NCBI GenBank assembly: GCA_902789725.1
Contig: CADAPC010000019.1
Coordinates: 1-41,470 of the forward strand
Direction: 5' to 3'
Source of the DNA: an uncultured Bacteroidales bacterium
Lineage (GTDB): Bacteria; Bacteroidota; Bacteroidia; Bacteroidales; Bacteroidaceae
Length of the DNA: 41,470 nucleotides
Shown: one piece after another, positions 9,403-18,645 of the stretch
Layout of the letters: the number at the start of each line of letters is the position of its first letter
Numbering within the stretch: position 1 is the stretch's first letter
The notes under the pieces: generated by a model
What the model saw: the letters and a program-made list of their open reading frames with translations, nothing else
Databases searched by the model: none
What the model was told of the DNA's origin: nothing
Position numbers and translations under genes: made by a program

Positions 9403-9434
9403 TTTGTTTTTATGCTTATATAATCGTACCTTTG
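9403..9434 (+). promoter_or_regulatory. lemA promoter
   Basis: TTTG (9403-9406) and TACCTTTG (9427-9434) are separated by 20 bases, an exact consensus match. The start codon is 29 bases downstream of the -7 box. Confidence 0.8.
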
Positions 9435-9463
9435 CACCAATCAAAGTTAAATTTTTAAAGGAT

Positions 9464-10036
9464 ATGGTAATAGAAATTCTGATTTCGTTTGGTGTGATAG
9501 CAGCGATTATTGTGGCCATCGTTATGTGGTATGTTAAAACTCAAAACGAACTGGTGAACCTGGACGAAAAGTGCAAGAACGCCCTTAGCCAGATAGCGGT
9601 GCAGCTCAACTCGCGCTGGGATGCCTTGTTAGCACTGGCCCAGTCAGCCTCGGCATACGCGGCGCATGAGAGTGAAACCCTCATCAAGACCATTCGAGGA
9701 AGGCAAGGGGTGGCTGTGAAGTCGGCTGCCGATGTGAACGAACAGCAGGAGGCATACGTGGATGTGCTGAGCCGTTTGATGGCAGTGAAGGAAGCCTATC
9801 CGGAACTGCGAGCATCGGGACTTTTTGAAAAGACGATGGACAGCATCAACGAATATGAGGAGAAAGTGCGCATGGCGCGTATGATTTTCAATGACACGGT
9901 GACACGCATGAACCGCTATGTGCGCCAGTGGCCTTCGAGCATTGTGGCTGAGCGTAAGGGATTCAAAGTGCAAGAGTACTTGGTGGCGGACGACAAACAA
10001 AAGAAAGACATGCCAAATCTGTTTGTGCAACAATGA
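9464..10036 (+). CDS. LemA family membrane-anchored protein
   Basis: The product is 190 residues with an N-terminal membrane segment (VIEILISFGVIAAIIVAIVM) followed by a helical body with the LemA pattern: YVKTQNELVNLDEKCKNALS, IAVQLNSRWD, and the conserved FNDTVTRMNRYVRQWPSSI and FKVQEYL near the C-terminus. The open frame extends upstream to 9359, but the promoter lies inside that extension, so the ATG at 9464 is the start. LemA proteins are exposed to the periplasm or surface and have no settled biochemical role. The stop overlaps the start of the DUF2207 gene by four bases, a pairing seen in many bacteria. Confidence 0.93.
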   Translation: MVIEILISFGVIAAIIVAIVMWYVKTQNELVNLDEKCKNALSQIAVQLNSRWDALLALAQSASAYAAHESETLIKTIRGRQGVAVKSAADVNEQQEAYVDVLSRLMAVKEAYPELRASGLFEKTMDSINEYEEKVRMARMIFNDTVTRMNRYVRQWPSSIVAERKGFKVQEYLVADDKQKKDMPNLFVQQ

Positions 10037-12084
10037 AAGCCATGAAAGTTGTGAAAGTTATAGGATATATAAGGCTTATGGGACTTATGGGACTTATGAG
10101 GCTTATGAGGCTTATGAGGCTTTTAAGGCCTATTCACTCAATTGGAGTTTCTTTGCTGTTGGCCTTTGTTGCCTCTTTGCCTCTTTCAGCTCAACATCAG
10201 TTAAAGGAGGTGACATTGCTTGTAACGTTGCAGCAAGATGGAAGTGCCAATGTGAGAGAACGGCGCATTGCTCAAATGAGCGACCAGGGAACGGAGGGGT
10301 TTATCACCTTCAACAATATGGGTGACATTGGAGTGACCAACTTGGAGGTGAGAGACGAAGACGATAAGCCCTACGAGGTGGAGGAGCAGTGGAATGTGGA
10401 TCGCAGCCGTGCGGAGAAAACAGGCAAGTGTGGCTACCACCAGACCAATGAAGGGGTGGAACTCTGTTGGGGCATCGGCCGTTCAGGTATGCGCACTTAC
10501 TACATATCTTACACTCTCACTAACTTGGTGAAATCCTACGATGACTATGACGGCTTTTGCCACTCTTTCTACGAAGTGAGTAACTCGCCTGCTGAAGAAG
10601 CTGCTGTGTACATTTCGGTGGAAGGTGATACACTCACCAAACGCGATGTGCGTGTGTGGTCCTTCGGATTCCAGGGGTGGAAAGGCATCACCAAGTCGGG
10701 CGTGGTGTTTGCAAGTGCTGACTCTTGCTCCTTGCGCAATGGTGATGGTATCATTGTGCTGATGGAGTTGGAAAAAGGCATTTTGCACCCCACTGCAAAG
10801 CGTCAAGGCACTTTCAAGGACTTGGTGAAACGGCCAGCCCTCATCGACAGCGACTACGACATGACCATTGCGATGGGCGACACGCTTGACAGTGGCACTG
10901 TGCCCAGTTCGCTGATGGGAGGAATCAACGGCACGGGGCATGTGCAAAATTTCTATAAACATAATACTGACGATGATGATGGTGACAGGTGGGCAGCTGC
11001 CATCGCCTTTCTCATTATAGGTGGCATTATCATTTATGTTATTGTTAATAAGATGAAGGAGAATATGAAATGGCAACGAATGTTTAAGCAGGATTACGAA
11101 CGGCTAACAGGCATGATGGGTGGTCAGAAATGGGACGATGTGCCCTATTGGCGTGAACCACCCCTTGAGGGCAACCTCTTAAAATCAGGTCTTGTACTCC
11201 GCTCCGTCACCACCATCATGCGCCTTGCGCACAAGACCTATCCAGGCTTCGTGAGCTTTTCCCTACAGCACCTCTGCGAAGCCCTTGTCTTGCGCATTTT
11301 TTACAAAGGGGGCATCACCTTCGATACCGACATCGACCATAAAGGCAACACACGCAAGCTCTTCCGCATCTGCCCACCACAGTCATGCTCAGCGAAGCAA
11401 CGAGATAGTCTGCTTGCCAACATGAACTCATACAGCATTACTATGGATAAAGACAGAGAGAATGCGGTGAAAGCGGTTTTCCGTGGGCAACTCGATGATG
11501 ATGGCATGGAGCATGCACTGCATGACATGCTCTACAAAGCATCAAACGACGACCACCTGCTACAGCCCGAAGAGTTGCGCATGTATGTGAACAAACACAT
11601 GGAAGAACTGCGCCCGTTGGCCGATGCCCTCTATATATTTGCCGAAGGGCGGGAGGATGACACTCGTCTGGTGACTGACGAGGTGAAGGAAGTGCTTGGT
11701 TTCCTGCACTATCTCAAGGATTTCTCGTTAGTAGGTGAACGCCACATCGAGGAGGTGGCATTATGGAAAGAATACCTGGTGTTTGCCACTTACTATGGCA
11801 TTGCCGACCAAGTGCGCGCTGACATGAAGAAGGTGGCGCCCGATGTGGCTCAACTTGACGAGATCATGCGCTTGTTGAGCGACCTCTCGCCCATCACTAC
11901 TATCATGGCCTCCAGCTTTGTCGAAACGCGCCGCTATCTGACCGTTGCCGAACACTTAGCCAGACGTAGTAGTTACCGCGGTTCCTCTTCTTCTTCTTCC
12001 TCCCGCAGCAGTGGTGGTAGCGGACGCAGCAGCTACTCTGGCGGTGGAGGACATAGTGGCGGCGGCGGCAGCGGATTTAGATAA
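10033..12084 (+). CDS. DUF2207 domain membrane protein
   Basis: The 683-residue product has an extended N-terminus made of Leu-Met-Arg/Gly triplets (about residues 14-32, encoded by a 9-bp DNA repeat), then a signal sequence ending LPLSAQ. The extracytoplasmic DUF2207 part follows (NVRERRI, EGFITFNN, ELCWGIG). A membrane helix lies around residues 318-336 (WAAAIAFLIIGGIIIYVIV) and a cytoplasmic domain follows. The tail is Ser/Gly-rich and ends GGGGHSGGGGSGFR, typical of the family. The start overlaps the lemA stop (ATGA). In-frame ATGs inside the repeat are alternative starts. The function is unknown; pairing with LemA suggests a shared envelope role. Confidence 0.88.
   Translation: MKAMKVVKVIGYIRLMGLMGLMRLMRLMRLLRPIHSIGVSLLLAFVASLPLSAQHQLKEVTLLVTLQQDGSANVRERRIAQMSDQGTEGFITFNNMGDIGVTNLEVRDEDDKPYEVEEQWNVDRSRAEKTGKCGYHQTNEGVELCWGIGRSGMRTYYISYTLTNLVKSYDDYDGFCHSFYEVSNSPAEEAAVYISVEGDTLTKRDVRVWSFGFQGWKGITKSGVVFASADSCSLRNGDGIIVLMELEKGILHPTAKRQGTFKDLVKRPALIDSDYDMTIAMGDTLDSGTVPSSLMGGINGTGHVQNFYKHNTDDDDGDRWAAAIAFLIIGGIIIYVIVNKMKENMKWQRMFKQDYERLTGMMGGQKWDDVPYWREPPLEGNLLKSGLVLRSVTTIMRLAHKTYPGFVSFSLQHLCEALVLRIFYKGGITFDTDIDHKGNTRKLFRICPPQSCSAKQRDSLLANMNSYSITMDKDRENAVKAVFRGQLDDDGMEHALHDMLYKASNDDHLLQPEELRMYVNKHMEELRPLADALYIFAEGREDDTRLVTDEVKEVLGFLHYLKDFSLVGERHIEEVALWKEYLVFATYYGIADQVRADMKKVAPDVAQLDEIMRLLSDLSPITTIMASSFVETRRYLTVAEHLARRSSYRGSSSSSSSRSSGGSGRSSYSGGGGHSGGGGSGFR
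10072..10125 (+). repeat. 9-bp tandem repeat inside the DUF2207 coding sequence
   Basis: Six successive 9-base units of the form AGGCTTATG or GGACTTATG occur here, the last one degenerate. They encode the Leu-Met-Gly/Arg triplets ahead of the signal sequence. A related array lies at 30861-30912 in non-coding DNA. Confidence 0.85.
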
Positions 12085-12105
12085 TCATTAAAAAGAAAAT
12101 ATGCA

Positions 12106-12663
12106 ATGAAGCAAATTACAAACCTCTATCTACAAACCGCACTATTGGTGTTTCTGCTGGTGGTAGTGGCAAGCGTGGGCATACTTGTCTTTGTAGGTGC
12201 GCCCCCCGACAACATCGTTTCCCTCAATTCCACTCTCCACATGGCAGCTGAGGCAATGGCCGTCATTACAGGTATTCTTTGTTTCCCGGGTATATTGTGC
12301 ATCTTTATCAAAAAAATACGCATTCCCTTGCTAATTATCGTCGCAGTGATTCTTTTGTCGTTTTTTGCATTCTGTTGTCTGAATATAGCCTACGAACGAC
12401 TCAATTATTCGTTCGCAAAAGACAAGGAACTCCATCAACGCACTTGTGTCATCACTGCGCATCAGCACACTCATCAGGATGACGGCTTTGCATTTCGTTT
12501 TCTCGACAATGGGCAAGAAGTAACTTTGCCCGAAGACAAGTCTGCTCCATTTTACCATTATGTTGAAGAAGGTGATACCTGTGTGGCCTATATCCTCACT
12601 GGTGCTTTAGGCATCGACTATATAGTGGATATGCGAGTGAAACGGCGCGGACGCAATAGATAA
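12106..12663 (+). CDS. small integral membrane protein, unrecognised
   Basis: The product has 185 residues. Three hydrophobic segments can be read: about 12-30 (LVFLLVVVASVGILVFVG), 46-68 (MAVITGILCFPGILCIFI) and 73-93 (PLLIIVAVILLSFFAFCC). A soluble C-terminal half follows, with a His-rich patch (ITAHQHTHQDDG) and a basic end (RVKRRGRNR). It follows the DUF2207 gene by 21 bases and precedes the GSCFA gene by nine, so it is probably cotranscribed. I do not recognise a family. Confidence 0.75.
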   Translation: MKQITNLYLQTALLVFLLVVVASVGILVFVGAPPDNIVSLNSTLHMAAEAMAVITGILCFPGILCIFIKKIRIPLLIIVAVILLSFFAFCCLNIAYERLNYSFAKDKELHQRTCVITAHQHTHQDDGFAFRFLDNGQEVTLPEDKSAPFYHYVEEGDTCVAYILTGALGIDYIVDMRVKRRGRNR

Positions 12664-12672
12664 GTGTGAGCA

Positions 12673-13560
12673 ATGGAGTTCTTGACCCGCATAGACATTC
12701 CTCTGTCGGAATGGAAGATGGAGGTAGGCGCGAAGGTGCTGCTAATGGGTTCGTGCTTTGCCGACGAGGTGGGGCAGCGACTGGTGAGGGGTGGCTTTGA
12801 AGCGATGGTGAATCCCTTCGGCACGCTCTACAACCCTGCCAGTGTTGCGGCCAGCTTGTTGAGAAGCATCAGCGAGCGAATGTTGATGGTCGATTCGGCA
12901 GAGCTGGTTCGGAGTGAAGTTGACGGTGTGTGGCATTCGTGGATGCACCACAGCTGTTTCTCGTCAGCAAAAAGGGAGACGTTAGTGGAGCGGGTGAACA
13001 GCACAACGCATGAAGTGGCTGCGTTTTTGAGGCAAGCCGATGTGCTTATCATTACCTTCGGCACAGCCATCATCTATCGGTTGAAAGAGACAGGAATGTT
13101 GGTGGCTAACTGCCACAAACAGCCCGACAACCTCTTTGTGCGTGAACGGCTCTCCGCTTACGACATAGTTGACCAATGGCAGCTGCTCCTCCAATTGTTG
13201 GCATCGGTGAACCCAAAGCTGAAAGTTATCTTTACAGTCAGCCCCATTCGCCACAAGCGCGACGGGTATCACGTGAATCAGATTTCGAAGGGAATCCTGT
13301 TGCAGGCGATGGATGAATTGGTGGATATGGAATCGATGGATGGCAGATGCGCTTACTTCCCTGCCTACGAAATAGTGCTTGACGAACTGCGTGACTACCG
13401 CTTCTATGCGAGTGACATGATTCATCCATCGGAGGTGGCTGTGGAGTATATATGGCAACGGTTTCAAGACACATATATGGACAACAAAACCAAAGATGCT
13501 GTGGCCAAAGCGATGAAAGCGTGGCGGCAAGCGCAGCACAGAGAGATAGTTGAGAGGTAA
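12673..13560 (+). CDS. GSCFA domain protein
   Basis: The 295-residue product carries the motif that names the family near the N-terminus (LLMGSCFADEVGQRL), followed by VNPFGTLYNPASVA and, later, FTVSPIRHKRDG and DMIHPSEVAVEYIW. GSCFA proteins resemble SGNH-type hydrolases: the GSCFA serine and the C-terminal D-x-x-H (here DMIH) would be the catalytic residues. The substrate is unknown; an ester-linked decoration of an envelope polymer would be a reasonable guess. It lies 17 bases upstream of murF-alr. Confidence 0.9.
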   Translation: MEFLTRIDIPLSEWKMEVGAKVLLMGSCFADEVGQRLVRGGFEAMVNPFGTLYNPASVAASLLRSISERMLMVDSAELVRSEVDGVWHSWMHHSCFSSAKRETLVERVNSTTHEVAAFLRQADVLIITFGTAIIYRLKETGMLVANCHKQPDNLFVRERLSAYDIVDQWQLLLQLLASVNPKLKVIFTVSPIRHKRDGYHVNQISKGILLQAMDELVDMESMDGRCAYFPAYEIVLDELRDYRFYASDMIHPSEVAVEYIWQRFQDTYMDNKTKDAVAKAMKAWRQAQHREIVER

Positions 13561-13577
13561 TTTAAGAATTAAAAAAA

Positions 13578-16010
13578 ATGTATAGTATTGATGAAATTGC
13601 GCAGGTGATTGGCGCAGAGAGAAAGGGTATGGCTGAGGCAAAGATTAACTGGCTGCTGATTGACAGCCGAAGCCTTTGCTTTCCTGAGGAAACGCTCTTT
13701 TTTGCACTGAAGACAGAGAAGAACGACGGACATAAGTATGTGGAAGAACTTTACAAGCGAGGTGTGAGGAATTTTGTGGTGGAACAGGCCGTTATAGGTC
13801 TGGAGGCCAATTTCCTCGTTGTCAAATCGCCGCTACAGGCTTTGCAAACGCTTGCCGCCTACCATCGTAGCCAGCTCCACATTCCCGTCATCGGCATTAC
13901 AGGTTCGAACGGAAAAACCACGGTGAAGGAGTGGCTCTATCAGCTGCTTTCGCCCGACTATCATGTGTGCAGGTCGCCCCGGAGCTATAATAGTCAGGTG
14001 GGTGTGCCGTTGAGCGTGTGGATGGTGAGTCAGCACAATGATTTGGCCATCATCGAAGCGGGCATTTCGCAACCCGGGGAGATGGAACGGTTGGAACGTA
14101 TCATCAAACCAACGATTGGCGTGATGACCAATTTAGGCACCGCCCATCAGGAGAACTTTATGAGCTACGAAATTAAATGTAGTGAGAAGATGAAACTGTT
14201 TGCGCACTGCGACACAGTGGTTGTCAACTCGCGCGATGCCATTGTGCAGCGTTGTGCCGAAGCCTTGCCCGAAGGGCAAAAGCAAGTAGCATTGAAAGTA
14301 CGGCAAATAGAGAAGGAGGGCAACAAGGCGACGGTGCATTTTGAATGGCGTGACGAAGTGGGACAATATACCATCCCCTTCATTGACGATGCTTCCATTG
14401 AAAACTCCATCACTTGTTTTACTACCATTTTGGCCTTGCAGTCGAGGGTTGACATTGCTCAGCTATGTGAACGCATGTCTCGTTTAGAACCTGTGGCCAT
14501 GCGGTTGGAGGTGAAAGACGGAAAGAATGGATGCACCCTCATCAACGACTCCTACAACTCAGACGTGCAGTCGCTCGACATTGCGCTCGATTTCATGAGT
14601 CGCCGTCCGGAAACCAGCAAGCAGCATCGCACGCTCATCCTCTCCGACATCCTACAGAGTGGAGAGTCGCCCCGTAGCCTCTATTCAAGAGTGGCACAAA
14701 TGGCCGCCTCGCGGGGCATTGAAAAAGTGATTGGCGTAGGTGAGGAAATCTGCTCTTGTGCGGACTATTTCCCGATGGAGCACTATATGTTCCGTACGCT
14801 CGATGCATTGTTGCGGAGTGAGGTGTTTGACCGTCTGAAGGATGAGTTCATCCTCATCAAGGGTGCACGACAGTTCCGATTCGACAAGTTGAGCGACCTT
14901 CTCACGCTGAAAGTGCACCAAACCATCTTAGAGGTGAACCTCAATGCACTGGTGAACAATGTGCGCTATTACCGCCGCTTCATGAAGCCAGAAACAAAGA
15001 TGGTATGTATGGTGAAGGCCAGCGGTTACGGTGTGGGGTCGTTAGAGACGAGCAAAACCTTACAGGATAATGGCGTTGACTACCTTGCTGTGGCCGTGGC
15101 CGATGAAGGGGCAGACTTGCGTGAAGCGGGCATCACCGCCAACATCATGATCATGAACCCTGAGACCACTTCGTTCAAGATGCTTTTCGACTACCGCTTG
15201 GAACCAGAGGTGTTCAGTTTCTCCCTGCTTGAACAATTGATTCGTGCAGCAGAGAAAGAAGGAATCACCAATTTCCCCATCCACATCAAACTCGACACGG
15301 GTATGCACCGTCTTGGCTTCAACCCGGAGAAGGACATGCCCCAACTCATCGAACGGCTCAAGCGGCAGACAGCCCTGGTACCCTGTTCGGTGTTCAGTCA
15401 TTTTGTAGGCAGTGACGGTGACGAATTCGATGCATTTTCCCGCCACCAATTTGAGCTCTTTGACCGTGCCAGCCAACAACTGCAAGCGGCTTATCACCAT
15501 AAAATAATCCGTCACATTTGCAATTCGGCCGGTATCGAACACTTTCCTGAATATCACCTCGACATGGTGCGTCTCGGCTTAGGACTCTACGGCATCAATG
15601 CCCGCAATAATCATATATTAAACAATGTGGCAACCCTCAAAACAACCATCCTCCAAATTCGTGAGGTGCCCAAAGGCGACAGCATCGGCTATTCGCGGCG
15701 TACCATCCTTGACCGTAACAGTCGCATCGCAGCCATCCCTATCGGGTATGCCGACGGTTTGAACCGTCACCTTGGCAACCGTGGCTGCTACTGTCTCGTC
15801 AATGGACAAAAAGCCTACTATGTGGGCAACATCTGCATGGATGTCTGCATGATAGATGTAACGGGCATTGAGTGCAAAGAGGGTGACCAAGTGGAAATAT
15901 TTGGCGACAACCTCTCCGTCACCGTTTTGAGCGATGCCCTTGGTACGATACCTTACGAGGTGCTGACAGGAGTCAGTAACCGTGTGCAACGCATCTATAT
16001 CCAAGAATAA
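13578..16010 (+). CDS. bifunctional UDP-MurNAc-tripeptide:D-Ala-D-Ala ligase / alanine racemase
   Basis: The 810-residue product is a MurF-Alr fusion, the usual arrangement in Bacteroidales. Residues 1 to about 445 are MurF: ATP-binding loop GITGSNGKTTVKEW (P-loop at about 109-115), EAGISQPGEM, and INDSYNSDVQSL. Residues from about 450 are a PLP-dependent alanine racemase: MVKASGYG with the PLP lysine near residue 480 (usually VKADAYG), HIKLDTGMHRLGF, IGYSRRT with a likely catalytic tyrosine, and GNICMDVCMIDVT. Together the halves make D-alanine and add D-Ala-D-Ala to the peptidoglycan precursor. It follows the GSCFA gene closely and is followed after 41 bases by a secreted protease. Confidence 0.96.
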   Translation: MYSIDEIAQVIGAERKGMAEAKINWLLIDSRSLCFPEETLFFALKTEKNDGHKYVEELYKRGVRNFVVEQAVIGLEANFLVVKSPLQALQTLAAYHRSQLHIPVIGITGSNGKTTVKEWLYQLLSPDYHVCRSPRSYNSQVGVPLSVWMVSQHNDLAIIEAGISQPGEMERLERIIKPTIGVMTNLGTAHQENFMSYEIKCSEKMKLFAHCDTVVVNSRDAIVQRCAEALPEGQKQVALKVRQIEKEGNKATVHFEWRDEVGQYTIPFIDDASIENSITCFTTILALQSRVDIAQLCERMSRLEPVAMRLEVKDGKNGCTLINDSYNSDVQSLDIALDFMSRRPETSKQHRTLILSDILQSGESPRSLYSRVAQMAASRGIEKVIGVGEEICSCADYFPMEHYMFRTLDALLRSEVFDRLKDEFILIKGARQFRFDKLSDLLTLKVHQTILEVNLNALVNNVRYYRRFMKPETKMVCMVKASGYGVGSLETSKTLQDNGVDYLAVAVADEGADLREAGITANIMIMNPETTSFKMLFDYRLEPEVFSFSLLEQLIRAAEKEGITNFPIHIKLDTGMHRLGFNPEKDMPQLIERLKRQTALVPCSVFSHFVGSDGDEFDAFSRHQFELFDRASQQLQAAYHHKIIRHICNSAGIEHFPEYHLDMVRLGLGLYGINARNNHILNNVATLKTTILQIREVPKGDSIGYSRRTILDRNSRIAAIPIGYADGLNRHLGNRGCYCLVNGQKAYYVGNICMDVCMIDVTGIECKEGDQVEIFGDNLSVTVLSDALGTIPYEVLTGVSNRVQRIYIQE

Positions 16011-16051
16011 AAAACGCTCTCCTTAAATTCTGAAAATCATTCCACATCTGC

Positions 16052-17779
16052 ATGCGAAACATTCTCCTTTGTCTCCTGCTCGTCCTTGTAGCGCAAGACT
16101 TGATGGCACAGCGTCTGATTCGTCGCAATAGTCGTTACTTTGTGGAATCGCAATCGCTGCCTGAGAGGGTGGAGCCTCTTCTAACTGACGAATGGAATCA
16201 ATATACACCATTCAATGACAAGTGTCCTACCGATAGTACTGGTCAACGGTGCATTGTGGGATGTGTAGCTACCGCCATGTCGCAAGTGATGCACTATTGG
16301 AAATGGCCTCACAAGGGGACAGGGTCGCATGAATATGTGGATGTGGCAGGATGCCAGCAATCGCTTTCGGCCGACTTCTCACTCCACACATACGATTGGG
16401 AGAATATGCTTGATCAATATGTGGAGGGGAAATACACGCAACAACAGGCCGATGCGGTGGCATTGCTGAGTGTGGATTGCGGCATCGCCGTCAACATGAA
16501 CTATGGAATAGGAGCGAGTGGTGCCCGTTCTGTCTATCAACCCATGGCACTCGCCAATTACTTTGGTTATGATAGAGGTACTCAGATGTACTTCCGTGAC
16601 TTCTATTCATTGGCAGAAATTACCCTGATGTTGAAGCAGGAGTTGGCGGCGGGAAGACCCGTGTTGATATCGGGATATAACTTGAATGGCGGCCACGCTT
16701 TTGTGCTGGACGGCTACGATGAGCGCGACTGGTTTCATGCTTGCTGGGGGAATCAGAACATTGACGACAATGCTTGGACCTATCTGCCCGACCTTGTGCC
16801 CAATCAGCCTAAATGGTACGACAAGGACTCTCCCGAAAACGGCTACAACATCCTGCAAATGTTCACCATCGGCATCATGCCCGAAAACCATCCTGCTGCA
16901 ACTGGGACGGAGCGTCACAACTTTGCGTTTCAGTACATTCGGGCTGTGGTTGACGAGGAGACCCCAAAGCCGACATATCCTCGTAATCGGTTGAAGCTGA
17001 CAGTGCACGACCTCTCCAATGTGGGCTGGAACTTGCTCGATGACGATGTGGTGCTGATGCTCAAGAAGGGGGATGAACCCGTTTGCCCCCTTTATACCTA
17101 CGAGCATGAATTCCTGTTGGAGGAAGTGGATGATACGACCTATACCGACACCCTCACACTTACCATTCCTGCTGAGGTGGAAGATGGAGCTTATACCATT
17201 GTGCCCATGTACATGGACAATAAGATTGGAGGAGGAAAGGAATGGCGTGAGGCACTGACTTGCACCGGCACGCCTAACTACTTGCTGGCAAGTGTGAAAG
17301 GGAATGCCGTCACCCTTCAGAGCGACACACTTTCTACCGCCTATCTCACTTTGGAAGAAGTAGATATTCCCGACTTGCTCATCAACCGACAGATGCAGGA
17401 CTTTAGCATCACCTTCCAAAACCACAATGTGGAAATGGCGGGGCGATTCTATCTCTTGATGGAGCCGCTTTTTGAAGGAGGAGCTTCTTTCTATTTAGGT
17501 CGCCAGGGCTTGACCCTCGTTGCTGAGGAAGTGAGCACTCGCCGTTTTCATAAGAGCACGGTATTTACCCCTCATCGGGGGCAATACCGATTGCATGTGC
17601 TCTATGAGGCCAACCTCTTTGCCGATGAACTCATTGAACTGGAACTACCTGAAGAGAAAATCATTAAGGTTGCAGAAGAGTGGGAACTACAGATAGCCCA
17701 AGATGTGCCCTCATCTGCTTGTCTGCAGACATCCAACCCCTACACCTTGTCGGTGGGAAGAGAAGAGAGTGTAGAGTAA
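16052..17779 (+). CDS. C10 family (streptopain-like) secreted cysteine protease
   Basis: The 575-residue product has a signal peptide (1-20, ending LMAQ). The catalytic core follows almost at once: Cys71 in IVGCVATAMSQVMHYW and His215 in GYNLNGGHAFVLDGY, with the conserved HACWGNQ after it. Streptopain has a propeptide of over 100 residues; here only about 30-40 residues separate the signal peptide from the core. The C-terminal half (about 300-575) is beta-rich and unassigned. No T9SS-like tail is present, and the last 40 bases overlap the 3' end of the opposing glycosyltransferase gene, so the original C-terminus may have been lost. A role in peptide breakdown outside the cell is likely. Confidence 0.88.
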   Translation: MRNILLCLLLVLVAQDLMAQRLIRRNSRYFVESQSLPERVEPLLTDEWNQYTPFNDKCPTDSTGQRCIVGCVATAMSQVMHYWKWPHKGTGSHEYVDVAGCQQSLSADFSLHTYDWENMLDQYVEGKYTQQQADAVALLSVDCGIAVNMNYGIGASGARSVYQPMALANYFGYDRGTQMYFRDFYSLAEITLMLKQELAAGRPVLISGYNLNGGHAFVLDGYDERDWFHACWGNQNIDDNAWTYLPDLVPNQPKWYDKDSPENGYNILQMFTIGIMPENHPAATGTERHNFAFQYIRAVVDEETPKPTYPRNRLKLTVHDLSNVGWNLLDDDVVLMLKKGDEPVCPLYTYEHEFLLEEVDDTTYTDTLTLTIPAEVEDGAYTIVPMYMDNKIGGGKEWREALTCTGTPNYLLASVKGNAVTLQSDTLSTAYLTLEEVDIPDLLINRQMQDFSITFQNHNVEMAGRFYLLMEPLFEGGASFYLGRQGLTLVAEEVSTRRFHKSTVFTPHRGQYRLHVLYEANLFADELIELELPEEKIIKVAEEWELQIAQDVPSSACLQTSNPYTLSVGREESVE

Positions 17780-18645
17780 TAGCCCAATTTATAGACAGAA
17801 AAAAGGAACAGCGATGGGTGCTTGGAGAGCAAGTTCTTTCGCATGAGCGGCTGAAATATGTGGAAAAACAAGCGCATGGCCCCACTGAGATGGTACTTCC
17901 GTAGCTGTAGCATCGTTCGTCCCACATAGCTGTGGCTTTCCATCTTCCCGTTCAGTCTTTTCAAGGTTCGGAGTGCCGTTTCGCTTTTTTTCAAGAAATT
18001 GATGTTGGTGTCCAACCCATTGTGCATGAGAGGATTGTCAATGTGCAGAATGGGAATGCCGCGCTTTTCCAACTCCACCCCGAAGAGCGCATCCTCATAG
18101 CCATATTCGTGACAATCTTTGTCGAAGAGGATGGTCAAGAACGTAGGTTTGTATAGCATGATGTTAAAGCAAGTGAGGCGTTTGTAAGGTTGCAGACTCC
18201 GTTCACGCGCACTGCGGTGCAGGTCAGCCTCTTTTTCATACTTGAATCGGAGCGACCTGTTTGGGTCGGAATTGGTGGCCTGGTGATACAAACCACCTAC
18301 TACCACATCAGCTTTCCCTATATAATTTAAATAGGTGTATAGAAAATCTTTTTTTTCCACAACGGCATCGCTGTCGATGATGATGAGCCAGTCGTATGCA
18401 GCCATCATGGCCAGTTCATTCCTGGTTGAGGCTTGCCCTACATTTTCCTTCCTGACGATGTGCCGGCAATGGCTCAGTTCCACCATCTTGTGGTTGGCAA
18501 TGATATCGACCTGTGACCGACTGCCGTCTTCTGCCACGATGATTTCATACGGCACGCCCAATTGCTCAGCCTGTTCATGCAAGTCATGAACCAGTTGATA
18601 ACAAGTGTAGTCGTGGGTGGGAATGAGTATGGAAAGCATGTTCAT
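17740..18645 (-). CDS. family 2 glycosyltransferase
   Basis: The 301-residue product begins MLSILIPTHDY, with an acidic EDGS motif (IIVAEDGSRSQ), NVGQASTRNELA, and IIIDSDAVVEKKDF as the DxD nucleotide-sugar site, in the order expected of a GT-A fold. A later HEYGYEDALFGVELEKRG helix resembles the acceptor-site region of GT2 enzymes. The C-terminus lacks obvious membrane spans. Its ATG overlaps the acyltransferase stop (ATGA), so it is the last gene of the prmC operon. A role in LPS or capsule sugar assembly is inferred from the neighbours. Confidence 0.9.
   Translation of the reverse strand: MNMLSILIPTHDYTCYQLVHDLHEQAEQLGVPYEIIVAEDGSRSQVDIIANHKMVELSHCRHIVRKENVGQASTRNELAMMAAYDWLIIIDSDAVVEKKDFLYTYLNYIGKADVVVGGLYHQATNSDPNRSLRFKYEKEADLHRSARERSLQPYKRLTCFNIMLYKPTFLTILFDKDCHEYGYEDALFGVELEKRGIPILHIDNPLMHNGLDTNINFLKKSETALRTLKRLNGKMESHSYVGRTMLQLRKYHLSGAMRLFFHIFQPLMRKNLLSKHPSLFLFSVYKLGYYSTLSSLPTDKV

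Noticed and set aside
13578..16010. MurF-Alr fusion as a novelty
   Set aside because: This fusion is the usual state in Bacteroidales.
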